A stretch of 8,132 nucleotides of DNA from Hydrogenophaga sp. (GCA_020047875.1 JAIFNE010000230.1:1-8132); one strand, 5' to 3'. Counted from the stretch's first letter, positions 1 through 7,233 are shown. Notes: generated from the letters alone by a model not told the origin. Numbers and translations: made by a program.

Positions 1-2708
1 TCAAACACCGGGTTGCGCAGGCGCTTGTCTGCCACCAGCTCGGCGTAGCGTGAGGCCAGCGCGAGATCGCTCTTGGCCAGCACCATGTCCATGTTGGAGA
101 GCAGGGCGCTGAAGAAGGGCCATTGCTGCACCATCTGGCGCAGCAGGGCCTTTTGCCTGGCGACGCCCTTGGCGCCGTCGCGGTGAATGAAGGCCTCCAC
201 CGCCGACCCAAAGCCATACCAGCCGGGCAGCGTGAGCCGGCACTGGCCCCAGCTGAAACCCCAGGGAATCGCTCGCAGGTCTTCGATTTTTTGGGATGGT
301 TTGCGCGACGCCGGACGCGAGCCGATGTTGAGCTCGGCGATTTCCCGGATCGGGGTGGCCGCGAAGAAGAATTCGGCAAAGCGCGGTGTTTCGTAGACCA
401 GCGACCGGTAGGCCGCCATGCTGTGCAGCGAGAGCGCGTCGGCCGCCACCATGAACTCGGCTGGCGCGTCGCCGGTGGGTTGCAGCAGCGTGGCCTCCAG
501 CGTGGCGGCCACCAGGGTTTCCAGGTTGCGCCGGCCGATCTCGGGGTTGGCGTATTTGGCACCGATCACCTCGCCCTGTTCGGTCAGGCGGATCTGGCCG
601 CGCACGGTGCCCGGGGGTTGCGCCAGGATGGCCTGGTAGCTCGGCCCGCCGCCGCGACCGACCGTTCCACCGCGGCCGTGGAACATGCGCAACTGGATGG
701 GGCGGCCCGGCGCTGGATCGTTGCCCCCACGCTCCACCGCTTCGCGGGTCGCTGCCCCCCAAGGGGGTTGATCCAGCTTGGGGCGGCCCGGCGCTGGATC
801 GTTGCCCCCACGCTCCGCCGATTCGCTGCCGTTATGCCCGCGCTCGTCCGATGCAATGTTTGCATTGAGCTGGTCAAACAGCGCCACCAACGCGGTTTCC
901 GCGCGGTAGAGCTCCCAGTTGCTGGTGAAAATGCCACCGTCTTTGTTGCTGTCGGAGTAGCCGAGCATGATGTCCTGCTCGCAATAGCCCAGCGCATCGC
1001 CGCGCTGCACCATGGCGCGCACGCCTGGTAACGCGTAGTAATCGCCCATGATGGGCGCGGACTGCGCCAAGTCTTCGATGGTTTCAAACAGCGGCACCAC
1101 GATCAGCTCGCAGCGCGCGTCTTCACCGAGCAGACCGTGCATCAGCCCGGTTTCCTTTTGCAGCAGCAAGACCTCCAGCAGATCGCTCACGGTCTCGGTG
1201 TGGCTGATGATGGCGTGGCGGATGGCCTGTGCACCGAAGCGCGCGCGGCCGCTGCGCGCGGTGTCGAAAATGCGCAGTTCGTCCAGCGTGTGGTCTGAGT
1301 AGCGCGCCTCGGGCACGCGCAGGGGGCGCGCGTCGTTCAGCTGGCGCAGCAGCACGGCGCGTTTGGCTGGCTCATCAAGCGCGCTGTAATCGGCCTCGAC
1401 GCGCGCGGTAGCCAGCAGCTCGGCCACCACCGCCTCGTGTTTGTCCGAGCTTTGGCGCAGATCGATGGTGGCCAGGTGGAAACCAAACACCTGCACGGCG
1501 CGCATCAGCGGCCGCAGCCGCCCCTCGGTGAGCGCTTCGCCATGGTGGGCGACCAGCGAGGCTTCGATGGTCCGCAGATCGGCCAGCAACTCGGCGGCAC
1601 TCAGATACGGGTTGTCGTGCGCCACCGCGTGGCGCTCGGCCTCGGCATCGGTCAGGTCTTTCAGCGTGGCGGCGAGGCGGCCGTACATGCCGGTCAGGGC
1701 GCGGCGGTAGGGCTCGTCCTGGCGGTGGGCGTTGGTGTCAGGCGATCGCTCGGCCAGTGCCTGCATGGCCGGGCTCACCGAGGCCAGCATGGCCGACACC
1801 GACAGCTCGGCCCCCAGCAGGTGCAGTTGGCTCAGGTGGTGACGCAGCGCCATGGTGGCCTGGCTTTTCAGGGCCAGCGCCAGCGTGGCGGCAGTCACGT
1901 TGGGGTTGCCGTCCCGGTCGCCACCGATCCACTGGCCCATGCGCAGGAACGGCGCCACGCGTTCCCCCAGCCCGCGCTCCAGATCGCCGTAGAGGCGCGG
2001 AATCTCGGGCAGGAAGGTGGTTTCGTAGTGCCCGAGCGCGTTTTCGATTTCGTCGGCCACGGTGAGTTTGGTGAAGCGAAGCAGCCGGGTTTGCCAGAGC
2101 TGGGTGACGCGGGCGCGCAGCAGCGCGTCGTTCTCGGCCAGTTCGCGCGGCGCCAGGGCGTCGCGCTCGGTCAGCAGCTGGGCAATGGCGCGCTCGGCAT
2201 CCAGGATGCTTTTGCGCTGCACCTCGGTGGGGTGCGCGGTGAGCACCGGCGAGATGTGGCTGTGCGCCAAGGTCTGCACCACGCGCGCCTTCGGAATGCC
2301 GGCGGCCTCCAGCCGCTGCAGTGTCAGCGCCAGGCTGCCTTCTTGCAGGTCGCCAGCGCGCTCGCGCAGCGCGCGGCGGCGGATGTGGTGGCGGTCTTCG
2401 GCCAGGTTGGCCAGGTGGCTGAAGTAGGTGAAGGCGCGGATCACGCTCACCGTCTGGTCGCCGCTCAGGCGCTTGAGCAGGGTCTTGAGCGCGCGGTTGG
2501 CGCCTTCGTCGTCGTGACGCCTGAACGCCACCGACAGCTGACGGATCTGCTCGACCAGATCAAACGCGGTCGCGCCATCTTGCTCGCGAATCACATCGCC
2601 CAGAATGCGGCCGAGCAGCCGGATGTCGTCGATCAGCGGCTGGTCTTTGTCGGAGGTTCCAGGGCTGGCAGGCGCGGTTTTGGCGCGGCGGTGCGGCGAG
2701 GTTGTCAT
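1..2708 (-). CDS. ppc: Phosphoenolpyruvate carboxylase, C-terminus beyond window edge
   Basis: This enzyme carboxylates phosphoenolpyruvate with bicarbonate to oxaloacetate and phosphate in the cytoplasm, replenishing the TCA cycle. An uninterrupted minus-strand frame gives 902 codons before the window ends; by comparison with the E. coli enzyme (883 residues) roughly 80 C-terminal residues are missing. Visible signatures in order: the VLTAHPTE motif with catalytic His159 (E. coli His138); GGDRDGNPNV near 262-271; FGFHLATIDLRQ; GYSDSNKDGG with Lys589 (E. coli Lys546); and the loop FHGRGGTVGRGGGP with His677, Arg679 and Arg685 (E. coli His579, Arg581, Arg587). All key residues present in the window are intact. 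Residues about 620-670 are an extra low-complexity stretch encoded by a palindromic repeat (separate entries). The start is the ATG at 2706-2708, which gives an N-terminus of usual length. An in-frame ATG at 2739-2741 would add 11 residues, and neither start has a clear ribosome binding site. The gene is transcribed divergently from hemC. Confidence 0.96.
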   Translation of the reverse strand, partial: MTTSPHRRAKTAPASPGTSDKDQPLIDDIRLLGRILGDVIREQDGATAFDLVEQIRQLSVAFRRHDDEGANRALKTLLKRLSGDQTVSVIRAFTYFSHLANLAEDRHHIRRRALRERAGDLQEGSLALTLQRLEAAGIPKARVVQTLAHSHISPVLTAHPTEVQRKSILDAERAIAQLLTERDALAPRELAENDALLRARVTQLWQTRLLRFTKLTVADEIENALGHYETTFLPEIPRLYGDLERGLGERVAPFLRMGQWIGGDRDGNPNVTAATLALALKSQATMALRHHLSQLHLLGAELSVSAMLASVSPAMQALAERSPDTNAHRQDEPYRRALTGMYGRLAATLKDLTDAEAERHAVAHDNPYLSAAELLADLRTIEASLVAHHGEALTEGRLRPLMRAVQVFGFHLATIDLRQSSDKHEAVVAELLATARVEADYSALDEPAKRAVLLRQLNDARPLRVPEARYSDHTLDELRIFDTARSGRARFGAQAIRHAIISHTETVSDLLEVLLLQKETGLMHGLLGEDARCELIVVPLFETIEDLAQSAPIMGDYYALPGVRAMVQRGDALGYCEQDIMLGYSDSNKDGGIFTSNWELYRAETALVALFDQLNANIASDERGHNGSESAERGGNDPAPGRPKLDQPPWGAATREAVERGGNDPAPGRPIQLRMFHGRGGTVGRGGGPSYQAILAQPPGTVRGQIRLTEQGEVIGAKYANPEIGRRNLETLVAATLEATLLQPTGDAPAEFMVAADALSLHSMAAYRSLVYETPRFAEFFFAATPIREIAELNIGSRPASRKPSQKIEDLRAIPWGFSWGQCRLTLPGWYGFGSAVEAFIHRDGAKGVARQKALLRQMVQQWPFFSALLSNMDMVLAKSDLALASRYAELVADKRLRNPVF
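698..826. repeat. Two-copy GC-rich direct repeat inserted in frame in ppc
   Basis: Positions 698-735 and 779-816 are identical over 38 bp, at an offset of exactly 81 bp (27 codons). The similarity continues to 745 and 826 with two mismatches, giving 46 of 48 identical. On the ppc strand each copy encodes the peptide ERGGNDPAPGRP (residues 632-643 and 659-670), followed directly by the conserved strand IQLRMFHGRGG. The region lies between the helix TALVALFDQLN and that strand, where E. coli PPC has only a few residues, so it appears to be an insertion of up to about 50 codons with no frame damage. Repeats of this flavour (GC-rich, with a C6-AA-G5 core) resemble the dispersed palindromic repeats common in Comamonadaceae genomes; that resemblance is from memory and is not checked here. 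Confidence 0.85.
712..777. repeat. Palindromic (hairpin-forming) unit of the ppc insertion
   Basis: GCTGGATC at 712-719 is the exact reverse complement of GATCCAGC at 770-777. Inside this pair CCCCC at 724-728 faces GGGGG at 763-767, with a few unpaired bases between (GTTG on one side, TT on the other). Together they make an imperfect stem of 13 pairs around a 34-base loop. Within the unit C6-AA-G5 (755-767) can form a competing smaller hairpin. The second, partial copy starting at 779 carries the left arm again (793-800), so GATCCAGC at 770-777 could also pair with that one. This is the architecture of a REP/BIME-like palindromic element, not of a simple tandem duplication of ppc codons. Confidence 0.7.
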
Positions 2709-2821
2709 GCGGAGAATGCTGTTTTTTTGAGCAACGGCCATGCTAGCATTCCGCAGGGTATGGCCGGGTTCGTCTCTCGCGTAAACCTCCGTTTCTTCCC
2801 TCGTTTTTTCCATCCTGCACC
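2709..2821. promoter_or_regulatory. Divergent ppc/hemC promoter region
   Basis: These 113 bases separate the start codons of two divergent genes and must hold both promoters and leaders. On the minus strand, TTTACG (2780-2785) and CATACC (2757-2762) are separated by 17 bases and could be a weak sigma-70 pair for ppc (4/6 and 3/6 matches to consensus). On the plus strand I see no convincing -35/-10 pair for hemC; TTGAGC at 2727-2732 lacks a good partner. There are two T-runs, at 2722-2728 and 2804-2809. No operator palindrome or riboswitch was recognised. Confidence 0.35.
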
Positions 2822-3784
2822 GTGTCGTCATCCACCCCCACCCAGCCACTCTCCCTCACGATCGCCACGCGAGAAAGCCGCCTGGCGCTCTGGCAGGCCG
2901 AGCATGTGCAAGCCTTGCTCCGCGCCATGGGCCATCAGGTGACTTTGCTCGGCATGACCACCAAGGGCGACCAGATTCTGGACCGCAGCCTGTCCAAGGT
3001 GGGCGGCAAGGGCCTGTTCGTCAAGGAGCTGGAGGTGGCGCTGGAAGAGGGGCGCGCCGATATTGCGGTGCACTCGCTCAAGGATGTGCCGATGGATCTG
3101 CCCGAGGGCTTTGCCTTGGCCTGTGTGATGGAGCGCGAAGACCCGCGCGACGCCTGGGTGTCGCCGGTCTGCGCTTCGCTGGCCGAGCTGCCGGCGAATG
3201 CGATCGTGGGTACCTCCAGTCTGCGTCGCCTGGTGCTGCTGCGCGAAGCGCTGGATGCGCTGGGCCGCCAGGATGTGCGGATCGAGCCGCTGCGCGGCAA
3301 CCTCGACACCCGCCTGCGCAAGCTCGACGAGGGCCAATACCACGCCATCGTGCTGGCTTCGGCGGGCTTGAAGCGCTTGAAGCTGGAGCAGCGCATCCGC
3401 CACATTTTCGAACCGATCGACTCGCTGCCCGCGGCGGGTCAGGGCGCGCTCGGTATCGAGGTGCGTACCGACCGCGCCGATCTGGTGGCGGCCCTGGCGC
3501 CGCTGGTGCACATGCCGAGCTGGCTGCGCGTGGCGGCCGAGCGCACCGTGTCGCGTGCCATGGGCGGTAGCTGCTCCATGCCGCTGGCGGCGTATGCCGA
3601 CTGGACGGCCGATGGCCGGTTGCGGCTGGACGCCGCCTGGGGCGATCCGCAGGGCGTGCAGCGCGTGGTGCGGGTGCACGACAGCGCTGCGGTGACCGAA
3701 CTGGCGCAGGCCGAGGCGCTGGGCCAGCGTGTGGCGCAGGCTTTGCGTGTGGCCGGTGCCCACCCGCCACCACCCGAGGCCTGA
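2822..3784 (+). CDS. hemC: Hydroxymethylbilane synthase (porphobilinogen deaminase)
   Basis: HemC joins four porphobilinogen molecules head to tail into hydroxymethylbilane, the linear tetrapyrrole precursor of haem, sirohaem and cobalamin, in the cytoplasm. The 320-residue product has the family's usual length (E. coli 313). It opens with the typical strand LTIATRESRLALWQAEHV. It carries VHSLKDVP with catalytic Asp88 (E. coli Asp84), the substrate/cofactor arginines in GTSSLRR and LRGNLDTRLRKL, AAGQGALGIE, and the GGSCSMPLAAYA signature with Cys251, the residue that covalently holds the dipyrromethane cofactor. The start is GTG at 2822, the only plausible initiator ahead of the conserved first strand; no clear Shine-Dalgarno sequence precedes it. 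It is the first gene of a hemC-hemD-hemX-hemY operon. Confidence 0.97.
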   Translation: MSSSTPTQPLSLTIATRESRLALWQAEHVQALLRAMGHQVTLLGMTTKGDQILDRSLSKVGGKGLFVKELEVALEEGRADIAVHSLKDVPMDLPEGFALACVMEREDPRDAWVSPVCASLAELPANAIVGTSSLRRLVLLREALDALGRQDVRIEPLRGNLDTRLRKLDEGQYHAIVLASAGLKRLKLEQRIRHIFEPIDSLPAAGQGALGIEVRTDRADLVAALAPLVHMPSWLRVAAERTVSRAMGGSCSMPLAAYADWTADGRLRLDAAWGDPQGVQRVVRVHDSAAVTELAQAEALGQRVAQALRVAGAHPPPPEA

Positions 3785-3791
3785 GGCCTTG
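3776..3791 (+). promoter_or_regulatory. Ribosome binding site and TTG start of hemD
   Basis: GAGG at 3776-3779, inside the last codons of hemC, lies 9 bases before TTG 3789-3791. The hemD frame has no ATG near its 5' end. The other candidates are GTG 3729, which would overlap hemC by 56 bases and add an atypical 20-residue extension, and GTG 3819, which has a purine stretch directly abutting it and no spacer. The TTG gives the best spacing and a 4-base gap to the hemC stop. Confidence 0.5.
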
Positions 3792-4655
3792 ACGCCAGCG
3801 AATGCCGCGGGCCAGGGAGTGCCTCGGTGGCAAACCCTGTGGGTCACGCGACCCGCCGCCGAGGCGGCGCACTGGGTGTCCGCACTGCAGGCCGCTGGCT
3901 GGCCGGCGCGGGCGTTGCCGCTGATCGACATCAGCGAACCCGATGAAGCCACGGCGCGGGCCGCCCTGACCCGGCACCGCAGCCACTGGTGGCAGAACGA
4001 TGCGTTGATGTTTGTGAGCGCGGCGGCGGTGCAGCATTTTTTTGCGCACGACGTGCTGCCCGCGCCAGCAGCGCATAGCCTCACCACCCGCTTCTGGGCG
4101 CCCGGCCCGGGCACCGCACGCGCCCTGGCGCTGGCGCTGGCTGGCCTCGGGGTGAGCGCCGATCGCATCGACGCCCCACCGGCCGACTCGGCCCAGTTCG
4201 ATTCCGAGCATCTCTGGCCGGTGGTGGCAACGCAGCTGCACCGCGGTGCTCAGGTGCTGATCGTGCGGGGCCATTCGCCCGAGCGGCACGCGTCCCGCGA
4301 CGACGGGTTGTCCGGCACCGGGCGCGACTGGCTGATTCAGCGCTGCGAGGCGGCGGGCGCGCGGGTGGATGCGTGTGTTGCCTACGAGCGGCGCGCCCCG
4401 GTGTGGTCGGCGCACGAGCAGGGGCTGGTTCGCAGCGCCAGCGGTGCGGATCAGTTGTGGCTGTTCAGCAGCTCGGAGGCCTTGACCAACCTGGAGGCGC
4501 TGGCGCCCGGCATGTGCTGGTCGGCCGCCGCGCTCGCCACGCACCCACGCATTGCGGCGGCTGCGCGCAGCGCTGGTTTTGACCCCGTGATCGAGAGCCG
4601 GCCAGCCCTGCCTGATGTGTTGCGCGCTCTAAAATCCATAGAAAAACACCCATGA
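3789..4655 (+). CDS. hemD: Uroporphyrinogen-III synthase
   Basis: HemD cyclises hydroxymethylbilane while inverting ring D, giving uroporphyrinogen III, the branch-point precursor of haem, sirohaem and B12. From TTG 3789 the product is 288 residues, somewhat longer than E. coli HemD (246). Recognisable segments of this poorly conserved family are the first strand LWVTRPAAEAAHWVSAL, the helix start FVSAAAVQHFF, PGTARALA, the DSEHLW motif near the inter-domain cleft, LIVRG, the pair AYERR, FSSSEAL, and the C-terminal ATHPRIAAAARSAGF. The two-lobed Rossmann-like layout is therefore complete. The stop codon TGA (4653-4655) overlaps the hemX ATG as ATGA, so the two are probably translationally coupled. 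The start codon is uncertain (see the ribosome binding site entry). Confidence 0.92.
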   Translation: MTPANAAGQGVPRWQTLWVTRPAAEAAHWVSALQAAGWPARALPLIDISEPDEATARAALTRHRSHWWQNDALMFVSAAAVQHFFAHDVLPAPAAHSLTTRFWAPGPGTARALALALAGLGVSADRIDAPPADSAQFDSEHLWPVVATQLHRGAQVLIVRGHSPERHASRDDGLSGTGRDWLIQRCEAAGARVDACVAYERRAPVWSAHEQGLVRSASGADQLWLFSSSEALTNLEALAPGMCWSAAALATHPRIAAAARSAGFDPVIESRPALPDVLRALKSIEKHP

Positions 4656-5907
4656 GCGACGTTGCTTCCACCCTCTCCGCCAGCGAACCTGACAAGCCGG
4701 CGCCCGCGGCCTCGGCGCCAGCCGTTGAGCGCGCCAGTGCTGCCAGCGCGCCGCTGCCCGTGCGTCCGTTCAGCAGTCGCCTGGCGATCTGGCTGGGCCT
4801 GGTGTCGCTGCTGGTGGCAGCGCTTGCCCTGGCGGTTGGTGTCTGGCTGTGGCAGAGGCTGGGGCAGACCCAGCAGGAGCTGGCGCGGCGCATTCAGGAC
4901 AGTGGCACCCAGGTTGAGCAGGCCCGCGCGCTCGCTGGCCAGACCGAGGCGCAGACCCGGGAGATGGAAGCGCGCCTTGCTGTGGCCGAGTTGCGGCTGT
5001 CCGAGGTGACTCTGCAGCGCAGCCAGCTGGAGGAGCTGATGCTGTCGCTGTCGCGCTCGCGCGACGACAACCTGGTGCAGGACCTGGAGTCGGCGATCCG
5101 TCTGGCTCAGCAGCAGTCGCAACTCACCGGCAGCGTGGCGCCGTTGCTGGCGGCGTTGCAGGCGGCCGACCAGCGCATTGCCCGCGCCGCCCAGCCCAGG
5201 TTGAATCCTGTGCAGCGCGCACTGGCGCGCGACATTGAGCGGGTGCGCGGTGCGGCGGTGGCCGACGTGCCCTCGGTGGTGCTGCGTCTCGACGAACTGG
5301 CGCGCCAGGTCGACAGCTGGCCGGTGGCCAATCAGGTGGGTGTCGCCGATGCGCCGCTGCCCGTTTCCCCGGCGGCCACGCTCGCGGCGGCGTTGCCCCA
5401 GGCGCCCCCAGAGACGCCAGCGCCTGCCACCACCGCCGACGCAAACCACAGCAAAGCCGCCGGCGCACAGCCTGACCCAACCACAGCGGCGCTGCCGGCG
5501 GAAGCCGTACCGCTGCCCGAGGTGGCTGCTGCGCCGTTGGCTGACACCAGCTGGAGTGCCCGCTGGCGCAGCTGGTGGGACCGCGTCTGGCGCGAAACCG
5601 TCCGTGCCAGCCGCGACCTGGTGCGGGTGAGCCGCATCGATCAGCCAGAAGCCGCGCTGCTGGCTCCTGAGCAGGCCTACTTTTTGCGCGAAAACCTCAA
5701 GCTCCGGCTGCTCAATGCGCGGCTCGGTTTGCTGGGCCGCCATCCTCGGTCGAGGGAACGCTGGAGCGTTACTTCGATACCGGCGCACCGTCGGTGGCTT
5801 TGGCGCAGGTCGCGCTCACCGGGCTGCGTGAGGAACTGCGGCTGGGGGACCTGCCGCGGGCCGACGAAAGCCTGGCCGCGCTCGCCACCGCAGCGGGGGG
5901 ACGCTGA
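4652..5907 (+). pseudogene. hemX: HemX, membrane-anchored coiled-coil protein; frame broken near codon 364
   Basis: HemX-family proteins sit in hemCDXY operons and are often labelled uroporphyrin-III C-methyltransferase, although this protein shows no methyltransferase motifs; its exact role in tetrapyrrole metabolism is unsettled. From ATG 4652 the frame encodes a short Ala/Pro-rich cytoplasmic tail, one transmembrane helix (about 44-67), a long heptad-rich coiled coil (about 70-160), a Pro/Ala-rich linker (about 229-299) and the conserved block QAYFLRENLKLRLLNARL (341-358). At about 5741-5748 family similarity leaves this frame and resumes in another: VEGTLERYFDTGAPSVALAQ continues to a TGA at 5905-5907. 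Family members usually have roughly ten more residues here, so the break looks like a small deletion whose length is one more than a multiple of three. The stop overlaps the hemY ATG. It is either a real mutation or a sequencing/assembly error; the rest of the gene is well preserved, which favours a recent event or an error. Confidence 0.82.
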
Positions 5908-5909
5908 TG
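5895..5909 (+). promoter_or_regulatory. Ribosome binding site and overlapping start of hemY
   Basis: GGGGGGA at 5895-5901, in the last codons of hemX, ends 5 bases before the ATG at 5907-5909, which overlaps the hemX TGA as TGATG. This decides the hemY start at 5907 over the in-frame ATG at 5934, and it marks the true hemX end even though that stop is out of frame with the hemX 5' part. Confidence 0.6.
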
Positions 5910-7195
5910 ACGCGCCACCGCCAGCGCGGCGCGATGCGCGGCGTTTTCTGGTTACTTGGTCTGGCGGCGCTGGCGGTGGCGCTGGCGATGCTGGTGGGCG
6001 AAAACCAGGCCACCGTCACCCTGTTCTGGCCGCCCTACCGATTCGACCTGTCGTTCAATTTCGTGGCGTTTTGCGCCGTCGCTGGCTTTGTGCTCATTTA
6101 TCTGTCGTTGCGGGCTTACAGCCTGCTGCGCGCTGGCGCGCGCAGCAGGTCGAACGCGCGGCGGTGGGGGCGGTGCTTGATGCGCTCTCTTTTCAGCTTG
6201 CGGGCCGGTTTGTGCGTGCGCAGGCGGCCGGCCAGCTGGCACTCAAGACGCTGGCAGACCCAACGCTGGCGCAGTGGACGCGCCGGCGCCAGATGGAGTT
6301 GCTGGCCCACCTGCTGGTGGCCGAGAGTGCGCATGCGCTGCAAAACCGCGAGACGCGCGACGACCATCTGCAATCCGCCCTGCAACCCCGGCTGGCCAGC
6401 GGCGCGCCCGAGGCGCACGAGGGCGCCTTGCTGCGCGCGGTACGCTGGGCCGTCGAAGACCGCGACGCCGATCTGGCGCGCAGCCGCCTGGCCGAATTGC
6501 CGCAGGGAGCTGCGCGCCGCATCCAGGCCCTGCGCCTGAAGCTGCGCATCGCCCGGCTGGGTGGCGCCACGGCCGAGGCGCTGGACACCGCCCGCCTGCT
6601 GGCCAAGCACCGCGCGTTCTCGCCCGAGGCCTCGGCCAGCATCGTGCGCGGCTTGGCGCTGGACAGCTTGCGCGATGCGCACGATCTGTCGCAACTGCGC
6701 GCGGTCTGGTCCCGGCTGGATGCCCGCGAGCGTGCGCTGCCCGACCTCGCCCTGGCTGCCAGCCAGCGCGCCCGTGTGCTGGTGGCCGACCGTGCGGTCG
6801 ATGACGCGGAGCGCCACGAAGCCTCTGGTCTGGTGCGCAGCTGGCTCGCCCCGCTGCTGGCGGGCCTGCTGGCTTTGAGCGGCAGTCAGCAGCGCCAGTT
6901 GGTGCTGGCACTGGAGCCCGGCCTGGCGCAGCTGGATGGTGCCGGCCTCGCCCAGTTGGAGCAGGCGCAGCGCCAGCAGCCGGGCAACGTGTACTTGCAA
7001 TACCTCGTTGGTCAGGCCTGCATGCAGCGCCGGCTCTGGGGCAAGGCGGCGCAGTTGCTGGGGCAGGCCAGTCATGGCCTGCAGGACGGGGCGCTGCTGC
7101 GGCGTACCTGGGCCAGTCTCGCCCAGCTGGCCGAGGAGCGCGGCGACGAAGCCGCTGCGCAGCAGGCCTGGAAAACGGCGGCACTGCTCGACTGA
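5907..7195 (+). pseudogene. hemY: HemY, TPR membrane protein of haem biosynthesis; frame broken near codon 75
   Basis: This is the proteobacterial HemY (HemY_N domain plus TPR-like helices), unrelated to the Bacillus protoporphyrinogen oxidase of the same name. It is an inner-membrane protein thought to support late haem synthesis. From ATG 5907 the frame gives two transmembrane helices (about 11-30 and 49-69) flanking the typical TVTLFWPPYRFDLSFNFV. After LRAYSLLR (about 6131) the homologous sequence jumps to another frame at RWRAQQVERAAVGAVLDAL and continues for about 354 residues of helical repeats, including LLAHLLVAESAHALQNRETRD and a C-terminal GNVYLQYLVGQACMQRRLWGKAAQLL, to the stop at 7193-7195. 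A few residues (a QARR-like segment) seem lost at the junction, consistent with a small deletion whose length is one more than a multiple of three. The junction coincides with a perfect GC hairpin (6122-6149). A sequencing or assembly deletion is at least as likely as a true mutation. Confidence 0.84.
6122..6149. repeat. Perfect GC-rich inverted repeat at the hemY frame break
   Basis: CCTGCTGCGCGC at 6122-6133 and GCGCGCAGCAGG at 6138-6149 are exact reverse complements around the four bases TGGC: 12 base pairs, 10 of them G-C. It lies inside coding sequence, exactly where the reading frame of hemY changes. Such hairpins are classic sites of polymerase slippage, deletion and base-calling loss, so the structure is more likely the cause, or the product, of the frame break than a regulatory element. 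Confidence 0.8.
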
Positions 7196-7233
7196 GCAAG
7201 ACGGCGGCGCGCCAGTTGCCTGGTTGTTGCAGC

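Noticed and set aside
698..826. CRISPR array or tRNA-like structure in the repeat region
   Set aside because: There are only two copies, no regular spacers, and the sequence is translated in frame within ppc. No cloverleaf can be drawn.
698..826. ppc as a pseudogene disrupted by the repeat
   Set aside because: The frame is continuous on both sides and all catalytic motifs in the window are intact, so the gene is judged functional with an extra loop.
1437..2942. Long open frame of 501 codons antisense to ppc
   Set aside because: It lies almost wholly opposite the well-conserved ppc frame and has the His/Gln/Arg/Gly-rich make-up of an antisense shadow in GC-rich DNA. It even runs across the divergent promoter into hemC.
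2828..4544. Minus-strand open frames of 446 and 488 codons opposite hemC and hemD
   Set aside because: They overlap genes with clear enzyme motifs, have biased Arg/Pro/Ala/Gln composition and show no recognisable domain. They are GC-driven antisense frames.
3729..4655. hemD starting at GTG 3729
   Set aside because: This would overlap hemC by 56 bases and add a Trp/Arg/Pro-rich extension that is not family-like; TTG 3789 has better ribosome binding site spacing.
5735..6150. Programmed ribosomal frameshifting in hemX and hemY
   Set aside because: There is no slippery heptamer at either junction, and family residues appear to be missing at both, which a frameshift signal would not explain.
4652..7195. 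Single 847-residue HemX-HemY fusion protein
   Set aside because: The central third has no family character in this frame, while HemX C-terminal and HemY N-terminal sequences, with a proper TGATG overlap and ribosome binding site, are readable in the other frames. Two frame breaks explain it better.
6100..7195. Bacillus-type HemY (protoporphyrinogen oxidase)
   Set aside because: There is no FAD-binding GxGxxG motif at the N-terminus. The two membrane helices plus helical repeats fit the proteobacterial HemY_N/TPR family.
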